A DNA stretch of 36,662 bases from an uncultured Pseudomonadota bacterium (lineage in GTDB: Bacteria > Pseudomonadota > Gammaproteobacteria > Burkholderiales > Eutrophovitaceae): positions 1 through 36,662 of the forward strand of contig CAJXOL010000010.1 in NCBI GenBank assembly GCA_913057675.1, written 5' to 3'. A program made the translations under genes and the position numbers. Numbering within the stretch: the first letter of the stretch is position 1; each line of letters starts with the position of its first letter. Positions 16,872 to 27,016 of this stretch are shown piece after piece. The notes below the pieces were generated by a model. That model worked only from the letters and a program-made list of their open reading frames with translations. It ran no database searches and had not been told where the DNA came from.

Positions 16872-17212
16872 ATCGAATAGTTACCGGGGCGCACTATGGG
16901 CTAAAGGATTGGTTGGTTCAAAGAGTCACGGCCGCCATCATGGCGGTGTATACGATTGTCTTTGGAATTGTGTATGTCGTTAGCTGCCCCAAAGATTACT
17001 TTGAGTGGAGCTACATGTTTCAACCTCAGTGGATGAGAACCATCACACTACTATTTTTCTTGAGTCTTTTTTGGCACGCATGGATTGGCGTCAGAGACAT
17101 TTTTATGGACTATATCAAGTGCACTGCGTTGCGTCTTGGTCTTCAAGTTCTAACGATACTGGTTCTGATTGCTTATGCTTTATGGACCATTCAAATTTTG
17201 TGGAGTGTGTAA
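16865..17212 (+). CDS. sdhD: Succinate dehydrogenase membrane anchor subunit
   Basis: 115-aa three-helix anchor subunit. It begins with GAHYGLKDWLVQRVTAAIMAVY, the usual SdhD start. The haem-side His is H71 in LFWHAWIGVRDIFMDYIK, and the D82-Y83 pair near the quinone site is kept. It pairs with SdhC in complex II, taking electrons from succinate to ubiquinone. The start overlaps the sdhC end by 7 nt and its stop directly abuts the sdhA ATG, so the four subunits are likely translated in a coupled way. Confidence 0.94.
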   Translation: MVNRIVTGAHYGLKDWLVQRVTAAIMAVYTIVFGIVYVVSCPKDYFEWSYMFQPQWMRTITLLFFLSLFWHAWIGVRDIFMDYIKCTALRLGLQVLTILVLIAYALWTIQILWSV

Positions 17213-18979
17213 ATGTCTTATCCAGTAAGAAAATTTGATGCCGTGATTGTTGGTGCTGGTGGTGCTGGCCTTAGAGCCGCACTCCAGTTGTCAGAAGCGG
17301 GTTGCAAGGTTGCTGTGCTATCCAAAGTGTTTCCTACACGCTCCCATACAGTGGCTGCGCAGGGTGGCGTAGGTGCAGCGTTAGCGAATATGGGCGAGGA
17401 TAGCTGGCATTGGCACATGTACGATACTGTAAAAGGGTCAGATTGGCTCGGGGATCAGGACGCAATTGAGTTTATGTGTCGTGAAGCACCGAAGAGTGTG
17501 ATTGAGTTAGAGCATTTTGGGATGCCTTTCGATCGAAATGAAAACGGATCGGTTTATCAGCGCCCGTTTGGCGGTCATATGCAAAATTTTGGAGCGGGGC
17601 CACCAAGTCAGCGGTCGTGTTGTGCTGCTGATCGGACAGGTCATGCAATGTTACACACTCTTTACCAGAGAAACGTGCGATCGAATACCCATTTCTTCGT
17701 TGAATGGATGGCGCTTGATTTAATACGGGATTCATCTGGCCAAGCTGTAGGCGTTACGGCTATGGAAATGGAAACGGGCGAAGTGTCCATTTTTCACTCG
17801 AAGGCGGTTTTGTTTGCCACAGGCGGAGCGGGACGAGTGTACGCATCGAGTACGAATGCATTCATCAATACTGGTGATGGTCTTGGTATTGTTTCTCGTG
17901 CGGGTATACCCCTTGAAGACATGGAGTTTTGGCAATTCCACCCTACAGGTGTTGCTGGAGCGGGCGTTTTAATCACGGAAGGTGTCCGTGGAGAAGGAGG
18001 CTATCTCCTCAACAAGGATGGCGAACGGTTTATGGAGCGCTATGCGCCCAATGCGAAAGATTTAGCGTCTCGTGATGTGGTTGCCCGAGCGATGGCAACC
18101 GAGATCAAGGACGGCCGAGGCTGCGGCGATAATGCAGATCATGTAATGCTTAAGCTGGATCATTTAGGTGAAGAGTTAATCGAGAGTAAATTACCAGGGA
18201 TTAGGGAAATTTCTAAGAAATTTGCTAATGTTGATCCAGTTAAAGATCCAATTCCTGTGGTGCCAACTTGTCATTACATGATGGGCGGCATCCCGACAAA
18301 CTATCGTGGTGAGGTGGTTGCCCCGTCCGGAGAGAATAAGGAGGCAATTGTGCCTGGTTTATTTGCGGCAGGTGAGTGTGCTTGCGCATCGGTCCATGGT
18401 GCCAATCGACTTGGAACGAACTCGCTCACTGACTTGTTGGTATTTGGTAAATCTGCGGGTAATTCTACGGTTGAATTCTTAAAACAAAATCGCGAGCATA
18501 AAGATTTGCCTCGTGATGCTGGTGATTTAACGCGTGAGCGATTGGATCGATTGAATAACCAAACTAATGGTGAATCTGTTTCTGAGGTTGGGGCAGCACT
18601 CCGACAAACAATGCAGAGAAATTGTGGTGTTTTCCGTTTTCCTGATTTGCTAGCTAATGGCGTTGCTGAAATTAAAGAGGTCGAGCAGCGGGTAATGAGG
18701 ACTCAAATTTCTGATAAGAGCAAGGTTTTCAATACTGCTCGCATTGAGGCCTTGGAGTTAGATAATTTAATCGAGGTCGCGATGGCCTCTCTTGTTTCGG
18801 CTGAAGCGCGTCAAGAAAGTAGGGGGGCCCATGATCGGGCAGATTTTTCAGATAGAGATGACGAGAATTGGTTGAAGCACACTCTTTGGTTTAAAGAGGG
18901 AAATCGATTGGATTATAAGCCTGTTCACATGAATCCGCTAACCGCAGAGACTATTGAACCTAAGGTCCGTACTTATTAA
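17213..18979 (+). CDS. sdhA: Succinate dehydrogenase flavoprotein subunit
   Basis: 588-aa catalytic subunit of complex II, oxidising succinate to fumarate. The FAD-binding [17 protein letters not shown] lies near the N-terminus. Covalent flavin attachment is at H45 in [22 protein letters not shown]. Other motifs are [50 protein letters not shown], the active-site region [43 protein letters not shown], and [21 protein letters not shown]. The length is normal. It starts on the base after the sdhD stop. The maturation factor SdhE is encoded further on in the operon. Confidence 0.98.
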   Translation: MSYPVRKFDAVIVGAGGAGLRAALQLSEAGCKVAVLSKVFPTRSHTVAAQGGVGAALANMGEDSWHWHMYDTVKGSDWLGDQDAIEFMCREAPKSVIELEHFGMPFDRNENGSVYQRPFGGHMQNFGAGPPSQRSCCAADRTGHAMLHTLYQRNVRSNTHFFVEWMALDLIRDSSGQAVGVTAMEMETGEVSIFHSKAVLFATGGAGRVYASSTNAFINTGDGLGIVSRAGIPLEDMEFWQFHPTGVAGAGVLITEGVRGEGGYLLNKDGERFMERYAPNAKDLASRDVVARAMATEIKDGRGCGDNADHVMLKLDHLGEELIESKLPGIREISKKFANVDPVKDPIPVVPTCHYMMGGIPTNYRGEVVAPSGENKEAIVPGLFAAGECACASVHGANRLGTNSLTDLLVFGKSAGNSTVEFLKQNREHKDLPRDAGDLTRERLDRLNNQTNGESVSEVGAALRQTMQRNCGVFRFPDLLANGVAEIKEVEQRVMRTQISDKSKVFNTARIEALELDNLIEVAMASLVSAEARQESRGAHDRADFSDRDDENWLKHTLWFKEGNRLDYKPVHMNPLTAETIEPKVRTY

Positions 18980-19013
18980 GCGATTCTAGTTATTTAGTAA
19001 AAAGGTATACATC

Positions 19014-19709
19014 ATGTTATTCAAAATTTATCGATACGATCCTGACAAAGATGCGAAGCCTTACATGAAGGAGTATGACGTTGAGCTTAGCTCGTCCGAT
19101 AGGATGTTGCTTGATGCGCTGATTCGTATTAAGGAGATGGATGATTCTTTAAGTATTCGTCGATCGTGTCGCGAGGGTGTCTGTGGTTCAGATGCGATGA
19201 ACATCAACGGTAAAAACGGGCTCGCTTGTGTTACTAGCTTGGCAACTCTTAAGTCGCCTGTGGAATTGCGACCCTTGCCCGGGATGCCTGTTATTCGTGA
19301 TTTGATTGTAGATATGTCACAGTTTTTTAAGCAGTACCATTCTGTTACGCCTTACTTGGTCAATGAGCAGCCAGCTCCTGACACAGAGCGGTTGCAATCA
19401 CCCAAAGAACGGGCGCAATTAGATGGACTATATGAGTGCATTTTGTGTGCGTGTTGTTCGACAGCATGTCCCTCTTTTTGGTGGAATCCAGATAAGTTTG
19501 TAGGCCCGGCCGGTTTGCTTCAGGCGTATCGATTCCTTGCGGACACAAGAGATCAGTCTTCTAGCCAACGGCTAGATAATCTAGAGGATCCCTACCGACT
19601 CTTTCGATGTCACTCAATTATGAATTGCGTAGATGTTTGTCCAAAAGGTTTGAATCCAACAAAGGCTATAGGGAAAATTAAAGATATGCTCGTCAAGAGA
19701 ATGGTCTAG
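19014..19709 (+). CDS. sdhB: Succinate dehydrogenase iron-sulfur subunit
   Basis: 231-aa electron-transfer subunit of complex II. The [2Fe-2S] ligands are C52, C57, D60 and C72 (RRSCREGVCGSDAMNINGKNGLAC), with Asp in the third position as in the E. coli protein. The [4Fe-4S] and [3Fe-4S] clusters use C142, C145, C148, C152 (YECILCACCSTACPSFWW) and C199, C205, C209 (CHSIMNCVDVCPKGLNP). AAGG precedes the ATG. It follows sdhA by 34 nt and sdhE starts 11 nt downstream. Confidence 0.98.
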   Translation: MLFKIYRYDPDKDAKPYMKEYDVELSSSDRMLLDALIRIKEMDDSLSIRRSCREGVCGSDAMNINGKNGLACVTSLATLKSPVELRPLPGMPVIRDLIVDMSQFFKQYHSVTPYLVNEQPAPDTERLQSPKERAQLDGLYECILCACCSTACPSFWWNPDKFVGPAGLLQAYRFLADTRDQSSSQRLDNLEDPYRLFRCHSIMNCVDVCPKGLNPTKAIGKIKDMLVKRMV

Positions 19710-19720
19710 GGCGTTACTTT

Positions 19721-19951
19721 ATGAGCGATATGGATAGATTACGTTGGAGTTGTCGTAGGGGATTACTAGAACTTGATCTTGTTTTGCAAAGGTTTCTCAA
19801 TGAAGAGTACTCATCGCTAGGGGCGGAGCAACGAGAAACTTTTAAGCGTTTATTGGGGCTTCAAGATAACGAGTTACTAGACCTTGCTATGGGTCGTGCA
19901 GACACAAGTGATGAAAAGTTTGGGGAATTGGTTAATTTAATGCGTAAATAA
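19721..19951 (+). CDS. sdhE: FAD assembly factor SdhE
   Basis: 76-aa SdhE/Sdh5-family protein that helps attach FAD covalently to SdhA. The defining RxGxxELD motif is present (RWSCRRGLLELDLVLQRFL), followed by LLGLQDNELLDLAMGR. An internal Met at the fourth codon is an alternative start; neither has a clear Shine-Dalgarno. It sits between sdhB and gltA, the normal place in betaproteobacteria, and 80 nt precede gltA. Confidence 0.94.
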   Translation: MSDMDRLRWSCRRGLLELDLVLQRFLNEEYSSLGAEQRETFKRLLGLQDNELLDLAMGRADTSDEKFGELVNLMRK

Positions 19952-20031
19952 ATTTTAATTGAAAATACTGCGCAACATATAAAAATAAAAGGCCTCGGTC
20001 TTACTAAAAGTAAAATAAAAAGGGGGTTGTC

Positions 20032-21327
20032 ATGTCTGACAGAAAAGCAAATCTGATTCTTCCAAACGGAGAAGCAAGTATAGATTTTCCTATTCACAGC
20101 GGGACTATTGGTCCGGATGCAGTAGATATTCGAGCTCTGCTTGGCAAGACAGGGAAAGTTACGTACGACCCAGGATTTTTATCGACTGCGAGTTGCCGTT
20201 CTGCAATTACGTATATTGACGGGGACGAGGGTGTACTACTTTATCGAGGATACCCTATCGAGCAGCTCGCCAAGAATTGTGATTTTCTTGAAGTTTGCCA
20301 CCTTTTGTTAAATGGTGAGTTACCTAATAGCGAAGAAAAAACGAGATTTGATTCAAAGGTCATGCGTCACACTATGGTGCATGATCAGATTAATAATTTT
20401 TTTAGAGGTTTCCGGCGTGATGCTCATCCAATGGCCATATTGGTTGGTACTGTTGGCGCCCTTTCAGCTTTTTATCACGACTCATTAGATTTAGATAACC
20501 CGTCGCATCGAGAGATTTCACAATTTCGTCTCATTGCCAAAATCCCCACACTTGCAGCTATGGCCTATAAGTACTCAGTTGGCCAACCGTTCGTGTATCC
20601 CGATAATGAACTGAGTTACTCGGCTAATTTTATGCGAATGCTTTTCTCAGTTCCTGCGGAAGAATACAAAGTTAACGACACGTTAGCGCGTGCTCTAGAT
20701 CGTATTTTTATATTGCATGCTGATCATGAGCAAAATGCTTCGACATCAACTGTACGTCTTGCTGGATCCTCTGGTGCAAATCCTTTTGCATGTATTGCAG
20801 CAGGAATTGCCTGTCTTTGGGGGCCCGCTCACGGTGGGGCGAACGAGGCATGTTTGGACATGTTAGAAGAGATTGGAGATGTGTCCCGAGTTGGCGAATA
20901 TATTAAGAAGGCTAAGGATAAAAATTCAGGGTTCAGGTTGATGGGTTTTGGTCATCGCGTATATAAAAACTATGATCCCAGAGCTAAATTGATGCGGGAG
21001 ACGTGTCACGAGGTTCTGGGTGAATTGGGTTTGGAGAATGACCGATTATTCAAACTTGCAATGGAGCTAGAACGTATCGCATTAGAAGATGACTATTTTG
21101 TTGAGAAGAAATTGTATCCAAATGTTGATTTTTATTCGGGTATTGTTCAGCGGGCGATGGGTATTCCAACAAACATGTTTACATGTATTTTTGCTCTTGC
21201 GCGAACCGTGGGATGGATTGCTCAATGGAATGAAATGATCTCTGATTCTGAGCAAAAAATCGGTCGTCCAAGACAGCTATATGTCGGTGAGGGCCTACGG
21301 GATGTGAAATCCATTCAACAACGATAA
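20032..21327 (+). CDS. gltA: Citrate synthase
   Basis: 431-aa type II (hexameric-type) citrate synthase, condensing acetyl-CoA with oxaloacetate. Catalytic residues are H232 ([14 protein letters not shown]), H267 ([12 protein letters not shown]), H308 ([14 protein letters not shown]) and D366 ([11 protein letters not shown]). The extra N-terminal domain ([14 protein letters not shown] and [40 protein letters not shown]) separates it from the shorter PrpC. GGGGG lies 5 nt before the ATG. The 80-nt gap after sdhE contains an isolated TATAAA (19978-19983) with no good -35, so an extra promoter is only possible. Confidence 0.98.
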   Translation: MSDRKANLILPNGEASIDFPIHSGTIGPDAVDIRALLGKTGKVTYDPGFLSTASCRSAITYIDGDEGVLLYRGYPIEQLAKNCDFLEVCHLLLNGELPNSEEKTRFDSKVMRHTMVHDQINNFFRGFRRDAHPMAILVGTVGALSAFYHDSLDLDNPSHREISQFRLIAKIPTLAAMAYKYSVGQPFVYPDNELSYSANFMRMLFSVPAEEYKVNDTLARALDRIFILHADHEQNASTSTVRLAGSSGANPFACIAAGIACLWGPAHGGANEACLDMLEEIGDVSRVGEYIKKAKDKNSGFRLMGFGHRVYKNYDPRAKLMRETCHEVLGELGLENDRLFKLAMELERIALEDDYFVEKKLYPNVDFYSGIVQRAMGIPTNMFTCIFALARTVGWIAQWNEMISDSEQKIGRPRQLYVGEGLRDVKSIQQR

Positions 21328-21372
21328 TTTCTTCAATATACTTCTGATAACTGACCTTTGACGTAATAACTC

Positions 21373-24195
21373 ATGATGAACGAATTTGGTGGTAGCTCCT
21401 ATCTTTTTGGCACTAATGCTGCATTTGTAGAAGAATTGTATGACTCTTATTTAGAGAATCCAAGTTCAATTTCAACGGATTGGAAAGTTTATTTTGATGG
21501 TCTACAAAACGAAAATCTGGGTACGGATGTTTCGCATCATGAGATTGTAAAGTCATTTGTTGGGTATAAAGATAAGGTAGTTGCAACTCCTTCGATTACT
21601 GGACTGGTGGGAGATGTCAGTAACGAGCGTAAGCAAGTTACCGTGCTTCAACTCATCAATGCATACCGATTTTTAGGTGTGAGGCGTGCATCTCTAGATC
21701 CGCTAAAGCGATTCAACAAACCTGATGTTCCTGAGTTAACTCTCGAACACTATGGCCTTGGCCAGAGTGACCTTGAAAAGAAATTCAATACAGGGTCTTT
21801 TGTCGGGCCTGAGCAAATGCCTTTGTCAGAACTTTTGAAGGCTTTGCAAGATACTTACTGTGGATCGGTTGGCGCAGAGTATATGTACATCAGCGATGTA
21901 CAGCAAAAACGATGGATTCAAAATCGACTTGAGGGGCCAAGAGCGCATCCGAAATATTCTTCAGACCTCAAGCTTCACTTGCTTGAGCGGTTAACGGCAG
22001 CAGAGACATTAGAAAAATATCTTCATACTAAATACGTTGGGCAAAAAAGATTTTCCCTTGAGGGCGCGGAAAGTGTCATTGTGTCATTGGATCATCTGCT
22101 ACAAAGAGCTGGCCAATTAGGTATTCAAGAGTCCGTCATTGGTATGGCGCATCGGGGTCGTCTCAATGTGCTTGTGAATACCTTGGGCAAGATGCCAAAG
22201 GATCTATTCTCGGCGTTTGAAGGCAAGTCGGTAGAACAGCTTCCCGCGGGTGACGTTAAGTATCATCAGGGATTTTCCTCTGATCTGATGACTCCCGGTG
22301 GGCCAATGCATGTTTCTTTAGCATTTAACCCATCACATCTTGAAATTGTTAACCCAGTTGTTGAGGGGTCAGTGCGTGCTCGACAACATCGCCGCAACGA
22401 TGCTGAAGGCCGAGAAGTTTTACCTGTGTTGCTCCATGGAGACGCCGCTTTTGCAGGGCAAGGCGTGGTCATGGAGACTTTGAATCTCTCTCAGACACGT
22501 GGTTATGGAACAGGAGGATCGGTACATATCATCATTAATAATCAAATTGGGTTTACAACCTCTGATCCAAGAGATGTTCGCTCTACTTTATATTGTAGTG
22601 ACATCGCAAAAATGATTGATGCACCCGTTTTTCATGTGAATGGAGATGATCCAGAAGCAGTAGCTTTTGTGACGGAAATTGCTCTGGACTATCGAATGGA
22701 GTTTGGAAAAGATGTAGTGATTGATCTTGTTTGCTTTAGAAAGCTCGGGCATAACGAACAAGATGAGCCGATGGTCACGCAACCTTGGATGTATAGTTTA
22801 GTGAAAAAACATCCAGGTACTCGAAAAAAGTATGCAGATCGCTTGTTAGCTGAAGGTTGTGTTCAGGGTGGAGAGCCTGAGGAAATGATTGGTCATTTCA
22901 GAGATGCATTGGACGGGGGGCATCACACAAATAAAACCATCTTGTCGAATTTTAAACCTCCTTATATGATTGATTGGTCGGCTTACCAAAACATTCCATG
23001 GACTCACGTAGCGAAAACGAGCTTAACGCTAAGGTCCATTAAAGCTTTGTCTGCAAAATTAACCGCTGTGCCAGAGGGGTTTGTAATGCAGCCTCGCGTA
23101 GAAAAAGTGATTAGTGATCGTCGTTTGATGTCGCAGGGTCAGCTTCCGATTGATTGGGGTATGGCAGAAAATTTGGCTTATGCGTCACTCTTAAAAGCTG
23201 GTTATGGCATTCGTTTATCTGGTCAGGATAGTGGTCGAGGAACTTTTTTCCATAGGCATGCTGTTTTACATGATCAAAGAAGGCAGGGTGCGACTGGCGG
23301 GATTCACATTCCGCTCGAGCATATCGATAAAGGACAACCTAAGTTTTCAGTGATCGATTCACTGCTGTCGGAAGAAGCTGTGCTTGGTTTCGAATATGGT
23401 TATGCAGCAACCGAGCCTAATGACCTCGTAATTTGGGAGGCTCAGTTTGGTGATTTTGCCAATGGGGCACAGGTCGTGATTGATCAGTTTATCGCTTCTG
23501 GTGAAGTTAAATGGGGGCGCATGTGTGGGCTCGTGATGATGCTACCTCATGGTTATGAAGGGCAGGGCCCTGAGCATTCTTCGGCAAGAATCGAACGTTA
23601 TTTGCAGTTGTGTGCTGATTACAACATGCAAATTTGCATTCCTTCAACTCCCAGTCAAATGTTTCATGTGCTGAGACGCCAAATGATCAGACCCTACCGA
23701 AAGCCCTTGATCGTTATTAGCCCTAAGAGTTTATTGCGCCATAAAGAATCTATCTCTTCTATAGACGACCTTGTTGATGGGGAATTTCAAAACATCATTC
23801 CAGATGACGCGAGTACAAATCCCTCCAAGATTAAACGAGTTGTATTTTGTAGTGGCAAAGTTTATTTCGAACTTGCTGCGCTGCGTAAAGAACGTCAATT
23901 AGATCATGTTGCGATTGTTAGGTTGGAGCAGATCTATCCGTTCCCGCATGATTCATTTAAAGCTCAGATAGCTCTTTATAAAGGTGCAAAGGAGATGGTT
24001 TGGTGCCAGGAAGAGCCAGGAAATCAAGGTGCTTGGCACAGGATTCAGCACTACATAGAACGCCACCTGTTGAAAGGGCAAAAGCTCAGTTATGCCTTGA
24101 GAGCCTCTTCAGCATCACCAGCAGGTGGGTATTCGGCGCTGCATTCAAAGCGTCAAGGTGCGGTATTAAATGCCGCTTTGGGAATAAATGATTAA
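21373..24195 (+). CDS. sucA: 2-oxoglutarate dehydrogenase E1 component
   Basis: 940-aa thiamine-diphosphate enzyme that decarboxylates 2-oxoglutarate and passes the succinyl group to E2. The N-terminus (SYLFGTNAAFVEELYDSYLENPSSISTDWKVYFDGL) is the E2-interacting segment. ThDP and active-site regions are GMAHRGRLNVLVNTLGK, HGDAAFAGQGVVMETLNLS, IIINNQIGFTTSDPRDVRST, HVNGDDPEAV, and in the C-terminal half GQDSGRGTFFHRHAVLHDQ, GYEGQGPEHSSARIERYLQLC and KSLLRHKES. The length is standard. Two ATG codons stand in tandem at 21373 and 21376 with no clear Shine-Dalgarno. It follows gltA by 45 nt and precedes sucB. Confidence 0.98.
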   Translation: MMNEFGGSSYLFGTNAAFVEELYDSYLENPSSISTDWKVYFDGLQNENLGTDVSHHEIVKSFVGYKDKVVATPSITGLVGDVSNERKQVTVLQLINAYRFLGVRRASLDPLKRFNKPDVPELTLEHYGLGQSDLEKKFNTGSFVGPEQMPLSELLKALQDTYCGSVGAEYMYISDVQQKRWIQNRLEGPRAHPKYSSDLKLHLLERLTAAETLEKYLHTKYVGQKRFSLEGAESVIVSLDHLLQRAGQLGIQESVIGMAHRGRLNVLVNTLGKMPKDLFSAFEGKSVEQLPAGDVKYHQGFSSDLMTPGGPMHVSLAFNPSHLEIVNPVVEGSVRARQHRRNDAEGREVLPVLLHGDAAFAGQGVVMETLNLSQTRGYGTGGSVHIIINNQIGFTTSDPRDVRSTLYCSDIAKMIDAPVFHVNGDDPEAVAFVTEIALDYRMEFGKDVVIDLVCFRKLGHNEQDEPMVTQPWMYSLVKKHPGTRKKYADRLLAEGCVQGGEPEEMIGHFRDALDGGHHTNKTILSNFKPPYMIDWSAYQNIPWTHVAKTSLTLRSIKALSAKLTAVPEGFVMQPRVEKVISDRRLMSQGQLPIDWGMAENLAYASLLKAGYGIRLSGQDSGRGTFFHRHAVLHDQRRQGATGGIHIPLEHIDKGQPKFSVIDSLLSEEAVLGFEYGYAATEPNDLVIWEAQFGDFANGAQVVIDQFIASGEVKWGRMCGLVMMLPHGYEGQGPEHSSARIERYLQLCADYNMQICIPSTPSQMFHVLRRQMIRPYRKPLIVISPKSLLRHKESISSIDDLVDGEFQNIIPDDASTNPSKIKRVVFCSGKVYFELAALRKERQLDHVAIVRLEQIYPFPHDSFKAQIALYKGAKEMVWCQEEPGNQGAWHRIQHYIERHLLKGQKLSYALRASSASPAGGYSALHSKRQGAVLNAALGIND

Positions 24196-24236
24196 CGATT
24201 TAACGTATTTGCGACTAACCATAATTGGGAGAGGTC

Positions 24237-25448
24237 ATGCTAATTGAAGTTCGAGTTCCTGCATTGTCGGAATCTGTAGCTGAGGCAACTTTGTTGTCTT
24301 GGCACAAAAAGCAAGGAGACTTTGTGAAACGAGATGAGAATCTTATCGACATAGAGACAGATAAAGTCGTGTTAGAGCTGCCTGCGCCGCAGTCGGGTGT
24401 GTTGACCGAGCTTGTTAAAGTAGAAGGAGCGCTAGTCGCAGCAAATGAGGTTATTGCCCGTATCGATACGAGTGCCGTTGATGAGCGACAGGATCAAGCC
24501 AACACAATAGCAGTCGGGGAAAAGGAGGGTGGTGAGACTGATGCTTCACCGATTGACGCGTCTTTGGTGCTCATGCCAGCAGCAAAGAAATTAGCTGCTG
24601 ATAAAAGAATCGAAGTGAACAAGATTACCGGAACGGGTCGAGGTGGGCGAATCACCAAAGAAGATGTGATTGCCGCATCATCGGCTAAAAAAGAAAAGCC
24701 TCAGTCTTCTGCTGTTCAAGCAGAGACGAAAAACGTGGATGCTAAAGGAAGATCTGAGCAACGTGTGCCGATGTCGCGTCTCAGGCAACGAGTTGCAGAG
24801 CGGTTACTGCAGTCACAGGCGACAGCAGCAATCTTGACTACGTTTAATGAAGTGAATATGCAGCCGGTCATCGATATTCGAAACCGATACAAGGTGCAGT
24901 TTGAAAAGGAGCACGGAGTTAAGTTGGGTTTCATGTCTTTCTTTGTTAAGGCGGTGATTGCGGCACTTAAAAAATACCCCATAGTCAACGCCTCAGTGGA
25001 CGGTGACGATATCATTTATCACGGATATTTTGATATTGGTATGGCGGTCGGTAGCCCGAGAGGTCTGGTCGTGCCAATCATTCGCAATGCGGATGCGATG
25101 GCATTCTCAGAGATTGAGAAATCTATTAGTGGTTACGGGAAGCGGGCGCAAGAGGGTAGGTTGACCATTGATGAATTAACTGGTGGAACTTTCTCCATAT
25201 CTAACGGTGGAATTTTCGGGTCTATGTTGTCGACGCCAATTATTAATCCACCGCAATCAGCTATTTTAGGAATTCATGCAACCAAAGACCGCCCTGTTGT
25301 TGAGGATGGACAAGTTGTTGTGAGGCCTATGAATTATTTGGCTTTGTCTTACGATCATCGGATTATTGATGGCCGAGAGGCGGTTTTATTTTTAGTTGCA
25401 ATCAAAGAGGCACTTGAGGATCCTTCTCGTTTGTTGCTCGAGATCTAG
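24237..25448 (+). CDS. sucB: Dihydrolipoyl succinyltransferase (E2 of 2-oxoglutarate dehydrogenase)
   Basis: 403-aa E2 core subunit. One lipoyl domain covers residues 1-75, with lipoyl-Lys K43 in [15 protein letters not shown] peripheral-subunit-binding domain follows at about 111-145 ([33 protein letters not shown]). The catalytic domain ends with H374 and D378 in [18 protein letters not shown] choose the ATG at 24237, because GGGAGAGG lies just before it; a TTG at 24225 in the same frame would bury that site. It transfers succinyl from E1 to CoA. The linker after the binding domain is rich in charged residues and Ala. Confidence 0.97.
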   Translation: MLIEVRVPALSESVAEATLLSWHKKQGDFVKRDENLIDIETDKVVLELPAPQSGVLTELVKVEGALVAANEVIARIDTSAVDERQDQANTIAVGEKEGGETDASPIDASLVLMPAAKKLAADKRIEVNKITGTGRGGRITKEDVIAASSAKKEKPQSSAVQAETKNVDAKGRSEQRVPMSRLRQRVAERLLQSQATAAILTTFNEVNMQPVIDIRNRYKVQFEKEHGVKLGFMSFFVKAVIAALKKYPIVNASVDGDDIIYHGYFDIGMAVGSPRGLVVPIIRNADAMAFSEIEKSISGYGKRAQEGRLTIDELTGGTFSISNGGIFGSMLSTPIINPPQSAILGIHATKDRPVVEDGQVVVRPMNYLALSYDHRIIDGREAVLFLVAIKEALEDPSRLLLEI

Positions 25449-25494
25449 TGCTACACAGCTCATTTCTTAACCATTATTTAAATAATCAGATGCT

Positions 25495-26919
25495 ATGGAA
25501 ACTATATACGACGTTGCTGTAATTGGTGCTGGACCAGGTGGGTATATCGCTGCCATTCGAGCGGCACAACTAGGCCTTAAAACAGTCTGTATTGATGATT
25601 TCACAGACGCCGCGGGTAAAGCTAGCCTTGGTGGTACTTGCCTCAATGTTGGCTGTATTCCATCTAAAGCGCTGCTCGAGTCTTCAGAAAACTATGAGAA
25701 AGCAATTCACAAATTTCATGAGCACGGGATTTCGGCAACAAACGTAAGTATTGATGTGTCGAAAATGTTGGCTCGAAAAGACGGTATTGTGAAACAGTTT
25801 ACAAATGGTATCGATCTTCTTTTTAAGAAAAATAATGTGACACAGATTCATGGTCGAGCTCAAATTGTATCTAAAGGCGATGTGGTTAGCATAAAGGTGG
25901 GTGGTGCCTCTGAGGTAATTGTGAATGCTAAAAACGTGATTATTGCAACGGGGTCACAACCTAGACACATGAAATCTGTGCCGGTGGATAACGAGTATAT
26001 CTGCGACAATAAAGGCGCTTTGTCGATACCAAATACGCCTAAACATTTATTGGTTATTGGCGCTGGTGTCATAGGCCTGGAGATGGGGAGTGTGTGGCGC
26101 CGTTTAGGCGCTCAGGTAACGATATTGGAAGCGCTACCTCACTTTTTAACCGCAGTGGATGAGGCGGTGGCTAAAGAGGCAAAGAAAATATTTACTAAGA
26201 ATGTAGGATTAGATATTCGACTAGGCTGCGCTGTCCAAAGTGTCACCCGAAAAGGCAAAGAAATAACAGTCACCTACAAAGAGGACGATAACCTTAAAAC
26301 CTTAGAGTGTGATCGGATTGTGGTGGCGGTTGGTAGAGTGCCTAATTCCAGTGGCGTTGGCCTGGAAAATGTTGGGGTTAAAGTCGATGAACGAGGGTTT
26401 ATTGTCGTCGATAATCATAATGTAAGTTCGGTTAAAAATATCTACGCTATCGGGGACGTTGTGCGAGGACCGATGCTGGCACACAAGTCCTCTGAAGAAG
26501 GTGTTGCCGTGGCTGAGACAATCGCAGGCCAATATGGTGATGTAAATCTTGAAACGATTCCGTGGGTGATTTACACAAGTCCAGAGATCGCTTGGGTAGG
26601 ACAAACGGAGCAAGATCTAAAGGCAGATGGTGTGCCATACAAAGTTGGCAAGTTTCCGTTCGTGGCGAGTGGGCGGGCACAAGCGATTGGGGATAGCGCT
26701 GGGTTTGTTAAGATGATTGCACATGCGACCACTGATCGAATTCTTGGGGTTCACATCATTGGTCCGTATGCTTCAGAGTTAATCTCTGAAGCTGTTGTCG
26801 CAATGGAGTTTGGCGCGACTGCAGAAGATATCGCGCGTATTGTCCATGCTCATCCGTCGTTATCCGAAGCGATGCATGAGGCAGCGCTGGGAATCGATAA
26901 TCGATATTTGAGTCTTTAA
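25495..26919 (+). CDS. lpdA: Dihydrolipoyl dehydrogenase (E3)
   Basis: 474-aa flavoprotein that reoxidises dihydrolipoamide with NAD. FAD-binding VAVIGAGPGGYIAAIRAAQLG is at residues 8-28. The redox disulfide is C49/C54 in LGGTCLNVGCIPSKALLESSE. The NAD-binding motif is LLVIGAGVIGLEMGSVWRRLGA. A second FAD contact is in IYAIGDVVRGPMLAHKSSEEG. The C-terminal His-Glu pair is H453/E458 (VHAHPSLSEAMHEAALG). It is the last complex gene after sucB (46-nt gap) and would serve the 2-oxoglutarate dehydrogenase complex. No Shine-Dalgarno is obvious. Confidence 0.98.
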   Translation: METIYDVAVIGAGPGGYIAAIRAAQLGLKTVCIDDFTDAAGKASLGGTCLNVGCIPSKALLESSENYEKAIHKFHEHGISATNVSIDVSKMLARKDGIVKQFTNGIDLLFKKNNVTQIHGRAQIVSKGDVVSIKVGGASEVIVNAKNVIIATGSQPRHMKSVPVDNEYICDNKGALSIPNTPKHLLVIGAGVIGLEMGSVWRRLGAQVTILEALPHFLTAVDEAVAKEAKKIFTKNVGLDIRLGCAVQSVTRKGKEITVTYKEDDNLKTLECDRIVVAVGRVPNSSGVGLENVGVKVDERGFIVVDNHNVSSVKNIYAIGDVVRGPMLAHKSSEEGVAVAETIAGQYGDVNLETIPWVIYTSPEIAWVGQTEQDLKADGVPYKVGKFPFVASGRAQAIGDSAGFVKMIAHATTDRILGVHIIGPYASELISEAVVAMEFGATAEDIARIVHAHPSLSEAMHEAALGIDNRYLSL

Positions 26920-27016
26920 AAGCTAATAGCAGGAACTACTGAGCGCTAATTGTGACGGTGCAGCACGATTTTTTCTATATGAATAGTATTCCTATACCGC
27001 GCAATCAGGAGTTGCT